A model generated the notes under the pieces. It ran no database searches and was not told where the DNA came from. It worked only from the letters and a program-made list of their open reading frames with translations. Shown here one piece after another: positions 24,721 to 31,515 of a DNA stretch of 64,000 nt. The stretch spans positions 86,195 through 150,194 of the forward strand of contig CADACB010000007.1 of assembly GCA_902786345.1 (NCBI GenBank), read 5' to 3'. Made by a program: the position numbers and the translations under genes. Positions within the stretch are counted from its first letter, which is position 1. Each line of letters starts with the position of its first letter. This DNA is from an uncultured Ruminococcus sp. (GTDB lineage: Bacteria > Bacillota > Clostridia > Oscillospirales > Acutalibacteraceae).

Positions 24721-25758
24721 GTTATGATGTGTCTGACAGCAAGGACAAGTCCATTCTCTTACAGATAAGTTTTTGGTATTGGGATTCTGATACCCACAAA
24801 CACTGCAAATCTGTGAGCTTGCAAAAAATTTATCTATTTTTACAAGTCTTTTTCCGAGTTCCTCTAACTTGTATTTCAGAAATGATGTGAACATTCCCCA
24901 ACCATTATCTGAAACGGACTTACCGAAATTCAGCGATTGTGCCATTGCTTGCATATTCAGATTTTCAATACACACACAATCATAAGCATTGGCTATCTGT
25001 CTTGACTGTTTATGAAGAAAATCCTTTCTTTGATTGGCAACCTTTTCATGCAGTTTAGCAACTTTGATACGCTGTTTTTCTCTGTTCTTTGAACCTTTCA
25101 CCATTTTTGATAACTTTCTTTGTTCTCTTTTCAGTTTCTTTTCGGACAGTCTGTAATATCTCGGAAACTGTGGAAGATTTCCGTTGCTATCAACATATAA
25201 TTCGTACATAGAAAAATCCAATCCGATAAAACTTTCAAGTTCTTTTTCACCAATTTCTTCCTCATACTCAAAAAGAACACTTGCAAAATATTTACCGCTT
25301 GCGTTCTGGCTTATTGTAACGGACTTAATTTTGTAATAATCAGGAATATTTCTATGCTGTTTGATTTTGACAAGTCCTGTTTTCGGTAACTGTATGTATC
25401 CATTCTCTATTTTTACAGAACCTTTTTGATTATTGGTCGTATATGATTTTTGACTTCTATGCTTTGATTTGAAATTAGGAAAGCCATATTTTTTAGGATT
25501 ACTGAAAAAATTATTGTATGCTTTTTGCAAATTCATCTGTGCATTGGCAAGGGCAAGACTATCTACTTCTTTCAGCCACTCAAATTCAGTTTTATACTGT
25601 GCAGGAGTATTATTCAGCTTTTTCTGCGTCTGATGATAGTATTCTATCTTGTCGCCCAGCATCTTATTATAGATAAATCTGACACAACCAAATGTCTTCG
25701 CTATCAATATTCTTTGTTCTTCATTCGGATATATCCTGAATTTGTAGGCTTTGTTCAT
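24661..25758 (-). CDS. tnpB: TnpB RNA-guided nuclease
   Basis: The protein has 365 residues, the usual TnpB length. The start MNKAYKFRIYPNEEQ is diagnostic. RuvC residues are D181 (FIGLDFS), E265 (CVCIENLNM) and D348 (NRDINAA). The zinc finger is C318-C321 and C338-C341. All catalytic residues are kept, so it should be active. It belongs to the insertion element and is only distantly related to the Cas12f-like protein at 37290-38624. Confidence 0.95.
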   Translation of the reverse strand: MNKAYKFRIYPNEEQRILIAKTFGCVRFIYNKMLGDKIEYYHQTQKKLNNTPAQYKTEFEWLKEVDSLALANAQMNLQKAYNNFFSNPKKYGFPNFKSKHRSQKSYTTNNQKGSVKIENGYIQLPKTGLVKIKQHRNIPDYYKIKSVTISQNASGKYFASVLFEYEEEIGEKELESFIGLDFSMYELYVDSNGNLPQFPRYYRLSEKKLKREQRKLSKMVKGSKNREKQRIKVAKLHEKVANQRKDFLHKQSRQIANAYDCVCIENLNMQAMAQSLNFGKSVSDNGWGMFTSFLKYKLEELGKRLVKIDKFFASSQICSVCGYQNPNTKNLSVREWTCPCCQTHHNRDINAAINIRNEGMRIALA

Positions 25759-25853
25759 CTTGTTCTCACCTCTTTACTCAAACATTGCATAAACAGAGTC
25801 GTAAGTCAAGCAAAAAGTCAGCCTTACGGTTGACGGGCAATTCATCCCTCCGC

Positions 25854-25940
25854 CTAAGAGGTGGGGGCTTCTTGTCCATTTAGGTTAAACTCATATTGCG
25901 ACCCAATAATATCGCCAATAATAGCACCCTTTATAGCCAT
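25854..25940 (-). pseudogene. ADP-ribosylglycohydrolase-like gene, 5' remnant truncated by the IS element
   Basis: GGAGGTATAAT precedes the ATG at 25940. The 28 codons read MAIKGAIIGDIIGSQYEFN and then run into the IS left end. KGAIIGDIIGSxYEF is the N-terminal signature of ADP-ribosylglycohydrolases (DraG/ARH family). The rest of the gene is not found beyond the other IS end, so the insertion was accompanied or followed by deletion. Confidence 0.75.
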
Positions 25941-25964
25941 ATTATACCTCCGAACCAATACAAT

Positions 25965-26222
25965 TTATTGTACGCTCCTAAGATACCACACTTGACTTTC
26001 GTTGAAAATATCTGTATTATGTATTATAGATGGGTCGTGAGTTATTTCATCAATAACCTTTTCATCATCAAAAACTTCTCTTTGAAAAGTACAGTTATCC
26101 GGTGTTGTGCCACATACAATGCTTGCTTCATCCTTGAAGTTTACCCAATTATCTCTTTCCTTGGCAGTCTTAAACTCGGCAATATCACTATTACCAATCC
26201 CTTTGTAAGTCGCATAATACAT
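25965..26222 (-). CDS. Hypothetical 85-residue protein
   Basis: MYYATYKGIGNSDIAEF then TAKERDNWVNFKD suggests a small alpha/beta protein seen in phage early genes. It is the first gene of the minus-strand unit read from the promoter in the divergent immunity region. No function is known. Confidence 0.6.
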   Translation of the reverse strand: MYYATYKGIGNSDIAEFKTAKERDNWVNFKDEASIVCGTTPDNCTFQREVFDDEKVIDEITHDPSIIHNTDIFNESQVWYLRSVQ

Positions 26223-26299
26223 AATAATCTTCCTTTCAATCTTGACTTTTTAGTTATTATTTTTTATAATATATATAAATTAGCCGATTAATCTCGACA

Positions 26300-26396
26300 A
26301 GTGTTATTATACCAGATTATTTTCTTGATGTCAATGTTTTTCAAGATTATTTTCTTGATATTAGAAATTCCCAAGATTGTATTCTTGTAACGGAGG
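26300..26396. promoter_or_regulatory. Divergent immunity control region: minus promoter plus three CAAGA-N6-TCTTG operators
   Basis: On the minus strand TTGACA (26329-26334), a 17-base spacer and TATAAT (26306-26311) drive the 85-residue gene. Three copies of a 16-base palindrome of the type CAAGATTATTTTCTTG lie at about 26314-26329, 26343-26358 and 26371-26386. The outer copies carry one to three changes. One overlaps the minus spacer. A plus promoter for the repressor may use TTGATA and TGTATT (17 apart) across the last two copies. This is a CI-type operator layout. Confidence 0.75.
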
Positions 26397-26403
26397 TAAT
26401 ATT

Positions 26404-26769
26404 ATGGAAACTTTATTATATCAGCGTATTAAGCTGTTATGTTCTGAACGCAACATAACAATTAATAAACTTGAATCCGAATTGCGATTTGCACCATCTA
26501 CTATTCAAAAATGGAAAACTGTTAATTCACCATCTATTAACAAAGTGCTTGAAGTTGCAAACTATTTTAATGTGTCAACAGATTTCTTACTCGGAAGAAC
26601 CAATATTAGAGGTTCTGCTGATGATATACTTAATGACACGGAAATTATTTCTTTTCAAAGAGCCAGAGAAAATATGACAGATGTTGATAGAAAAAGGTCT
26701 TTTGATATGCTCCGAGCCGGTTTTAGTTATGCTTTTCAAGATAAAGACGAGGAGGACGATGATTCATAA
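26404..26769 (+). CDS. CI-like HTH repressor
   Basis: The ATG at 26404 follows GGAGGTAATATT. The 121-residue protein begins METLLYQRIKLLCSERNITI and has the XRE-type helix-turn-helix NKLESELRFAPSTIQKWK, then a short acidic C-terminus ending DEEDDDS. It faces the operators and would control the divergent minus-strand genes. No peptidase domain is present, which fits removal by the ImmA-like protease encoded next. Confidence 0.82.
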   Translation: METLLYQRIKLLCSERNITINKLESELRFAPSTIQKWKTVNSPSINKVLEVANYFNVSTDFLLGRTNIRGSADDILNDTEIISFQRARENMTDVDRKRSFDMLRAGFSYAFQDKDEEDDDS

Positions 26770-27382
26770 TATGATAAGATATTTATTTATTAACAATTCA
26801 GTTCTGCAAATATATTCACAACTGCCACAGATTGAATATCCTTTGGATGTAAATCAGGTTATTGCTTTGTTGCCAAATTGCCGTTTTATGACTTATGATA
26901 AATTTGCAGAAATAAATAATTGTAGTGTTGACGATGTAATCCAGATATGTGAGAGTAAAACAGGTTGCACACATTATGAAATTGATAATAATCGTTATCT
27001 TATACTTTGTAACAATGGTTCAATGTCAAATAATTCCGGCAGAAAACGATGGACTGAAGCACATGAAGTCGGTCATATTATGTGCAAACATTTTGAAATA
27101 TCTGCTTATTCATCACTATCCGAGAATGGATTTTTAGTAAACAATCCTAAGTTTGAAAGTGAAGCTGATTATTTTGCCGCAACATTATTAGCACCATTCC
27201 CCTTATATAAATTATTAAATATACAATCAGCTATTGATGTTCAAGATATGTTTGGTTTATCCACCGAAGCCTCTCTGTATAGGTTTAAAGAATATTTACG
27301 TTGGAAAAAAGGTCATCGTAAAACATCTTGGGAGAATGATATAATTAATCTTTATAAATTAAAAGGTAATATTTTGTTGTAA
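26759..27382 (+). CDS. ImmA/IrrE-like metallopeptidase
   Basis: I start at ATG 26759, which overlaps the repressor gene and follows GAGGAGG; the open frame extends upstream inside the repressor gene. The 207-residue product has WTEAHEVGHIMCKHF, the HExxH zinc motif of ImmA peptidases, and ESEADYFAATLLAP, the usual third-ligand region. In ICEBs1-like systems ImmA cleaves the neighbouring repressor during induction, and the same is likely here. Confidence 0.88.
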   Translation: MIHNMIRYLFINNSVLQIYSQLPQIEYPLDVNQVIALLPNCRFMTYDKFAEINNCSVDDVIQICESKTGCTHYEIDNNRYLILCNNGSMSNNSGRKRWTEAHEVGHIMCKHFEISAYSSLSENGFLVNNPKFESEADYFAATLLAPFPLYKLLNIQSAIDVQDMFGLSTEASLYRFKEYLRWKKGHRKTSWENDIINLYKLKGNILL

Positions 27383-27427
27383 TAATCAACACCTTATAGG
27401 AAATACTTCTTATGAGGTGTTTTTATT

Positions 27428-27862
27428 ATGGATAAGCAAGAATATCAACATATTAGAAACCTTGCTTGGGACACATTACTTCAATCTAAAATCAATTCGC
27501 TACCAGTAGATATTTCAAAAATTGCTAAAATCTATGATATTCATTATTATACAGGTAATAATTGTTATGATGATGCAATATTTATATCAAACGAATTATT
27601 AAAAATGTTTGGTTATAATATTGCACTATCAAAGTATCTTGCAGTACGGCTGTTGTGTCCAATGATTGTCATTAAATTTTTGAACATTAAATCTGCTAAA
27701 GAAATGTCAAATATTACTGGTTTACCTATTGAAATAGCAAATCAAAGATTCAAAAGGTTTGAACTATTGCTTAAAAGAAATGCTTTTGAAACATCTGAAC
27801 TGGAATCAAGACTTCTTTTACAATTTCAAGATTGGATTACAAAATATAAAGGCAATTCTTAA
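27428..27862 (+). CDS. ImmA-like protein lacking HExxH
   Basis: The 144-residue protein starts MDKQEYQHIRNLAWDTLLQS, followed by SLPVDISKIAKIYDI as in ImmA N-termini. The C-terminal segment MSNITGLPIEIANQRFKRFE matches the ImmA helix after the active site. The peptidase motif is missing, so it may be an inactive paralogue or a regulator of the repressor. GAGGTG precedes the start. Confidence 0.65.
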   Translation: MDKQEYQHIRNLAWDTLLQSKINSLPVDISKIAKIYDIHYYTGNNCYDDAIFISNELLKMFGYNIALSKYLAVRLLCPMIVIKFLNIKSAKEMSNITGLPIEIANQRFKRFELLLKRNAFETSELESRLLLQFQDWITKYKGNS

Positions 27863-27873
27863 GTGGTGTTTAA

Positions 27874-28113
27874 TCATATTTTGCCACAATAAACATATTT
27901 TGTAAAAGTAGAGTGGTTGCCGTATCGGTCGGTGTATTCAGAATCAACGCTTCGCACATTATAGTTTTTACGAATATTATATATAATAGCACTTAACCTT
28001 GTAGCACCATACTTTTCGATTGCTTCCCAGCTTGTGATTGAACCGTATTCTTTTAGATGCTCAAGGACTAACCTCGATTTGTTTGCTCTTCTTTTATCAT
28101 TTGTTTTTCTCAT
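27874..28113 (-). CDS. Winged-helix DNA-binding protein
   Basis: The 79-residue protein has SRLVLEHLKEYGSITSWEA then YGATRLSAIIYNIRKNYNVR, the small phage helix-turn-helix pattern (PF14090-like as I recall). It follows SAM synthetase and faces the plus-strand immunity genes. It probably binds DNA; the target is unknown. Confidence 0.7.
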   Translation of the reverse strand: MRKTNDKRRANKSRLVLEHLKEYGSITSWEAIEKYGATRLSAIIYNIRKNYNVRSVDSEYTDRYGNHSTFTKYVYCGKI

Positions 28114-28130
28114 AGCATATTTCCTTTCAG

Positions 28131-29243
28131 TTAATCATTGATAACTATTACTTCTTCTTCCCATGGTAGGTACTTTTTATATATTTGTTTCGGATACCAA
28201 CCGTGTACTCCGAAATGCCCAAATTGTGCGGTATAACGATAATCAATATTCCTCAAATTCAAATCTTCTATTATATTGTTTGGTTCACATTCTTGGTACA
28301 AATCATTCCAAGGTTCAATAATTCCTTTATCGGTCTTAATATATATTGACATCGGTTTACTTAACCCTATCGTATAAGACAACTGAACTAACACATTATT
28401 TACTTTAGGATGTTCATTTAAACATTTTAATGCTATCTGTCTTGCTTTATAAGAGGCAGAACGGTCAACTTTTGTAGGGTCTTTCCCGGAAAAAGCACCG
28501 CCACCAACAGGAGCAAACGAATGATAATTGTCAACGCAGATTTTTCTGCCTGTTAATCCTGAGTCTCCCTCAAAACCGCCAATTAGAAATTTACCTGTTG
28601 GGTTAAAATGGAATTGTTCAACTGCAATGTCGTATTCGTGACACATTTTTAAGCAACGTTCTTTTATAATTCTATCGGTATCTTCCCTATCTATTTCTGT
28701 ATTTTGATAAGACACAACAAAATCTTTAATGTATATCAATTTACCTTTATCATTGTAACATCCTGTGATTTGTGCTTTGCCATCGGGGAGAAATCTACTA
28801 TCGTCTTTCCTTAATGTATCATAAGACATAGCCAAACATTGTAAAATATACATAGCAAGCGGAATACCATTTTCTGTATCACGACAAGCATATCCAAACA
28901 TCATCCCTTGGTCGCCAGCTCCGCCTATATCTACTCCCTGTGCAATATCAGGCGATTGTTGCCCTATGTTATTGATAATTTTATAGTCAGTAGAATAGCC
29001 TACTTCTTTTAGAACGGATTTTACAACATATTCAACATCAACCTCTGCCTCTGATGTTACTTCACCTGTTATGAATATTTTACCCTTGCCGCCCATTGTT
29101 TCTATCCCACAGCGACTATTACAGTCTTGTTTCATATAAGCATCTAACAGAGCATCGCTAATCTGGTCGCAAAGTTTGTCAGGGTGTCCTCTGAATACAA
29201 TTTCATTTGTATAAAAGTAAGACAATATTATCGTTCCTTTCAA
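28131..29243 (-). CDS. metK: S-adenosylmethionine synthetase
   Basis: The protein is near full length at 370 residues. It has FRGHPDKLCDQISDALLDAY, IGQQSPDIAQGVD, GAGDQGMMFGYA and PVGGGAFSGKDPTKVDRSASY, which are MetK catalytic and metal-binding motifs. It overlaps the C5 methyltransferase by four bases. Making its own SAM would feed the several methyltransferases encoded here. MetK is uncommon in phages. Confidence 0.93.
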   Translation of the reverse strand: MKGTIILSYFYTNEIVFRGHPDKLCDQISDALLDAYMKQDCNSRCGIETMGGKGKIFITGEVTSEAEVDVEYVVKSVLKEVGYSTDYKIINNIGQQSPDIAQGVDIGGAGDQGMMFGYACRDTENGIPLAMYILQCLAMSYDTLRKDDSRFLPDGKAQITGCYNDKGKLIYIKDFVVSYQNTEIDREDTDRIIKERCLKMCHEYDIAVEQFHFNPTGKFLIGGFEGDSGLTGRKICVDNYHSFAPVGGGAFSGKDPTKVDRSASYKARQIALKCLNEHPKVNNVLVQLSYTIGLSKPMSIYIKTDKGIIEPWNDLYQECEPNNIIEDLNLRNIDYRYTAQFGHFGVHGWYPKQIYKKYLPWEEEVIVIND

Positions 29244-30145
29244 ATTTGATTTTTCAAATAACTCAAAATATGCTTTATAACATCAATAGTCCAACCATCT
29301 CCTATTAAATCAGTTATTTGCGATTTTCTTAAATTGCCAAATTCATACCATTCTGGAATAGTTTGTAACTTTCTATATTCATTAATTGTCAAATCTCTTA
29401 GTCCATTTTTATCTTCAATAAATTGTGTATTCCACGCAGCATACCCACGAGCAGTAATTGGAATTGATTTATCTCCATTGACTTGAATATACATTATACT
29501 GTTTCGTTTGCGATTTACAAATGCTCTTTTCTTATCAGACCAATTTTCTTCTGGTGTTGGGTTGTCATCTAAAATATCTTTTAAGAGTATTCCTTTATCT
29601 TTGGGAACATTAACCGGAATATTAGTCCAATAGTATCTATTTCGTTTTTGTGCAGATAATAAACTTGAATCAATATGTATAGGTTCACATTCAATTAAAC
29701 TATTAAATACTTCTTTATCCTTATTTGTCATTGAATAAACATTTTCAAATAAAAAGTATTTAGGTTTAACCTGTTTCATTATTTCAACACATTTGTATAT
29801 TAAACTTGATTTTTCTCCATTAACACCAGATTTGCCAGTTATATTAATTAAGCTCATATTTTGACAAGGAGAGCCACATAGTAACAAATCAACATTATCG
29901 CCGAGTTTTGCAATATCAAAATCTTCAATATCACCCATTTGTACTGTTTGAGGGAAATTAAGTTGTGTGGTTTGAATTGCTGTTGATTTAATTTCATAAG
30001 CATAATATTTACGAATTGGTATTCCCAGTTCTTTTAAAGCTATCTGACCACCACTCATACCATCACACAAACTTAAAACTGTAATACCATTTTGTGAAGA
30101 TAAAATAGTATTTTTATTGTAATTTTTACAATTCTTAACTCCCAA
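29240..30145 (-). CDS. C5-cytosine DNA methyltransferase (single, intact)
   Basis: The 301-residue frame has LSLCDGMSGGQIALKELG (motif I), GDIEDFD, CGSPCQNMSLI (motif IV with catalytic PCQ), FENVYSM (VI, ENV), QKRNRYYWTN (VIII) and LIGDGWTIDVIKHIL (X). The length suggests a DNMT3-like phage C5 MTase. No ATG precedes motif I; TTG at 30145 is the likely start. It lies within the palindromic repeat at 30137-30159, so binding there could control it. Confidence 0.87.
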   Translation of the reverse strand: MGVKNCKNYNKNTILSSQNGITVLSLCDGMSGGQIALKELGIPIRKYYAYEIKSTAIQTTQLNFPQTVQMGDIEDFDIAKLGDNVDLLLCGSPCQNMSLINITGKSGVNGEKSSLIYKCVEIMKQVKPKYFLFENVYSMTNKDKEVFNSLIECEPIHIDSSLLSAQKRNRYYWTNIPVNVPKDKGILLKDILDDNPTPEENWSDKKRAFVNRKRNSIMYIQVNGDKSIPITARGYAAWNTQFIEDKNGLRDLTINEYRKLQTIPEWYEFGNLRKSQITDLIGDGWTIDVIKHILSYLKNQI

Positions 30146-30159
30146 TAATTGAGAGTTTA
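30137..30159 (+). repeat. Palindromic 23-base repeat, copy 2
   Basis: It starts AACTCCCAATAATTGAGAG and covers the likely TTG start of the C5 methyltransferase. In this copy the outer arms AACTC/GAGTT are perfect. Two bases differ from copies 1 and 3. Confidence 0.6.
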
Positions 30160-30247
30160 TATCATTAGAAAAACACTATTTTATATTCTGAATACATAGA
30201 AAGGTGCGAAAATATACAATTTATAATGCAAAACGAAAATAAAAATA

Positions 30248-30402
30248 CTATTTAGTTGTAATTAGTTTGTAGCCGTTTCTATTTGCATCATTTCCTATAT
30301 TGGTTGTTATAGTCCCTATTGTATCTTGGTCTTTTCTTATATTGCTATTATAATCGTCATAAACAATAGTTTCGTCACAACATTTATTGTTATCTATTTC
30401 TA
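30248..30402 (-). pseudogene. Recognition-module fragment (module G) of the multi-module C5 methyltransferase locus
   Basis: After the stop of the downstream catalytic piece, another frame continues IVEIDNNKCCDETIVYDDYN, then DQDTIGTITTNIGNDANRNG and a stop. This is the same type of unit as the upstream modules (VYD...G-I/T-x-T...G). An A5 run at the boundary separates the frames by one base. It has no start codon of its own. Confidence 0.6.
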
Positions 30403-31022
30403 CAATCCTTTTTCACTTGATTGATTAGCTTTTATTAAATTATTATTTATATCATCAAACAACCTATCTAACCCAATTTCAAAAGCTCCAATTCCCGAAA
30501 AATAACTACTTACTCGCAAATCATCAAACAAATACGGCATTGCAGAATACAACTCTTTAAATATGTAATATAAAACATCCGTTACAATAGAATTTCCGGC
30601 TTGCTTATATAATTGTGAATTTGCTTTATCTTTCCCTTTGTGAAACTTATCATTTATTGCTTTCTTTGCATTGTCGAAATTTTCATCAGAAAATCCCATT
30701 AACCTCCAACATTCTTTTGGGGTAAGTTTTCTAATTCTATAAGGTGTATTAGAGAAATCTATTTCTTCGGTATCAATCATTATTTTTAAACCACTTCTTT
30801 CACTTCTTAATGCAGGGGTATAGTTTGTATATGTTCTGCATACTTCCTCAAAACCATAAGTATCATCAATTACAATCACCTTTGGTTCTAAGCCCCCCCT
30901 TGACAAGTATTTAGTGTTGGTGCAATTCCATATTCCGAATAAATACGTCCAGATTGAGGATTGCCAAATGTTTTAGTTCCTTTCCTTATATTCCCTATTT
31001 GAATAATATTGTTTTTGCTCAT
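30400..31022 (-). pseudogene. Recognition module E plus motifs IX, X and I of a C5 methyltransferase; off by one base at a G7 tract
   Basis: ATG at 31022 follows GGAAGGAAAAGAAA and starts MSKNNIIQIGNIRKG; the module continues SGRIYSEYGIAPTLNTCQGG and stops at 30888. With one more G in the tract at 30893-30899 the frame continues LEPKVIVIDD, a further module, then RIRKLTPKECWRLMGF (IX) and AGNSIVTDVLYYIF (X). After motif X comes VSSYFSGIGAFEIGLDRL, which is motif I. Motif I normally opens the protein, so the order is permuted. The 30400-30906 part is open from a TTG but would lack module E. Confidence 0.72.
30893..30899 (-). repeat. G7 homopolymer tract in module E
   Basis: The tract encodes the Gly run between TLNTCQ and LEPKVIV. 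Eight G joins the module to the catalytic half; seven G gives a stop two codons later. Confidence 0.75.
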
Positions 31023-31161
31023 TTTCTTTTCCTTCCAAAACTATTAGGGGGGGGTCTTTGTACGATGTAGCAGGAATTGTAGGTGCAACACCTTTAATTG
31101 AATATATCCAACCTTTTTGACCGCCTGTTCCCTTATGTCCGAGCCTTATGATTTTGTTCAT
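30973..31161 (-). CDS. Recognition module D (mini-ORF) of the C5 methyltransferase locus
   Basis: ATG at 31161 follows AAGGAGAAAAG. The 62 codons begin MNKIIRLGHKGTGGQKGWIY and continue SIKGVAPTIPATSYKDPPLI. After VLEGK the frame reads the next module's start region out of phase until a stop. A C8 run (31047-31054) lies at the DPP codons and is in the in-frame state. Module D overlaps module E by 50 bases in a different frame. It may be made as a small separate polypeptide. Confidence 0.55.
   Translation of the reverse strand: MNKIIRLGHKGTGGQKGWIYSIKGVAPTIPATSYKDPPLIVLEGKENEQKQYYSNREYKERN
31047..31054 (+). repeat. C8 (coding strand) homopolymer tract in module D
   Basis: Eight C on the minus strand between TSYKD and LIVLEG. 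Seven gives an immediate stop. Nine gives a frame whose TGA stop overlaps the ATG of module E (ATGA). Confidence 0.7.
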
Positions 31162-31190
31162 CTTTTCTCCTTACAACGATACAAGGTTTA

Positions 31191-31325
31191 TTACCCCCCA
31201 CCCATTGTTAAAATAGTTGGGGCAATTCCGTTAGTATCATATACACAACCTCTGCCACTTATTGGTTTATCATTTGGGTTTTCGTAAACGCATCCAAATG
31301 AAATAGCAAATTTATTTTGTTTCAT
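31191..31325 (-). CDS. Recognition module C (44-codon mini-ORF) of the C5 methyltransferase locus
   Basis: ATG at 31325 follows TTGAGGAAAACCGAA. The product reads MKQNKFAISFGCVYENPNDK, then SGRGCVYDTNGIAPTILTMG and ends in Gly codons at a G6 tract (31194-31199) directly before TAA. With eight G the frame would continue NKPCIVVRR, matching the P-x-I-V pattern after the Gly run in modules D and E. It is exactly as long as module E. Confidence 0.55.
   Translation of the reverse strand: MKQNKFAISFGCVYENPNDKPISGRGCVYDTNGIAPTILTMGGG
31194..31199 (-). repeat. G6 homopolymer tract in module C
   Basis: It lies in the Gly run at the module end. Six G gives a stop at once; two more would keep the module frame open. 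Confidence 0.7.
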
Positions 31326-31515
31326 TTCGGTTTTCCTCAACTATATATAAATAACTATATCCTCCTATATGCCCAACGGGAGATGAAGTTAAACACATTG
31401 CAATACTGTTAGAATCATAAACTCTATTACCTTGCCTATATTGTTTCCCGAAATTTTTATAACCAAATCCTGCAAGCAAACGAGGTTTTTTATTATTTAT
31501 GCTCTTTATTTTCAA
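31312..31515 (-). CDS. Recognition module B of the C5 methyltransferase locus
   Basis: The frame reads KPRLLAGFGYKNFGKQYRQG, then NRVYDSNSIAMCLTSSPVGH and IGGYSYLYIVEENRNETK. It resembles the other modules in its VYD core. The only available start is TTG at 31515, without a clear ribosome site. Deleting one A in the A4 run at the junction would fuse it to the catalytic half upstream. Confidence 0.5.
   Translation of the reverse strand: MKIKSINNKKPRLLAGFGYKNFGKQYRQGNRVYDSNSIAMCLTSSPVGHIGGYSYLYIVEENRNETK

Larger units (their letters stand above)
24555..25875 (-). mobile_element. IS200/IS605-type element carrying tnpB only (IS1341-like)
   Basis: Both ends carry the hairpin typical of these elements: CCACCT-ATAG-AGGTGG at 24567-24582 at the right end and CCGCCT-AAG-AGGTGG at about 25850-25864 at the left end. 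Each is followed by GGGGGCTTCT. No tnpA is present. The left end lies inside the start of an ADP-ribosylglycohydrolase gene. Boundaries are approximate. Confidence 0.8.

Noticed and set aside
26681-26758. Upstream extension of the ImmA-like ORF
   Set aside because: It overlaps the repressor gene in another frame. ATG at 26759 has a GAGGAGG site and gives a normal ImmA start.
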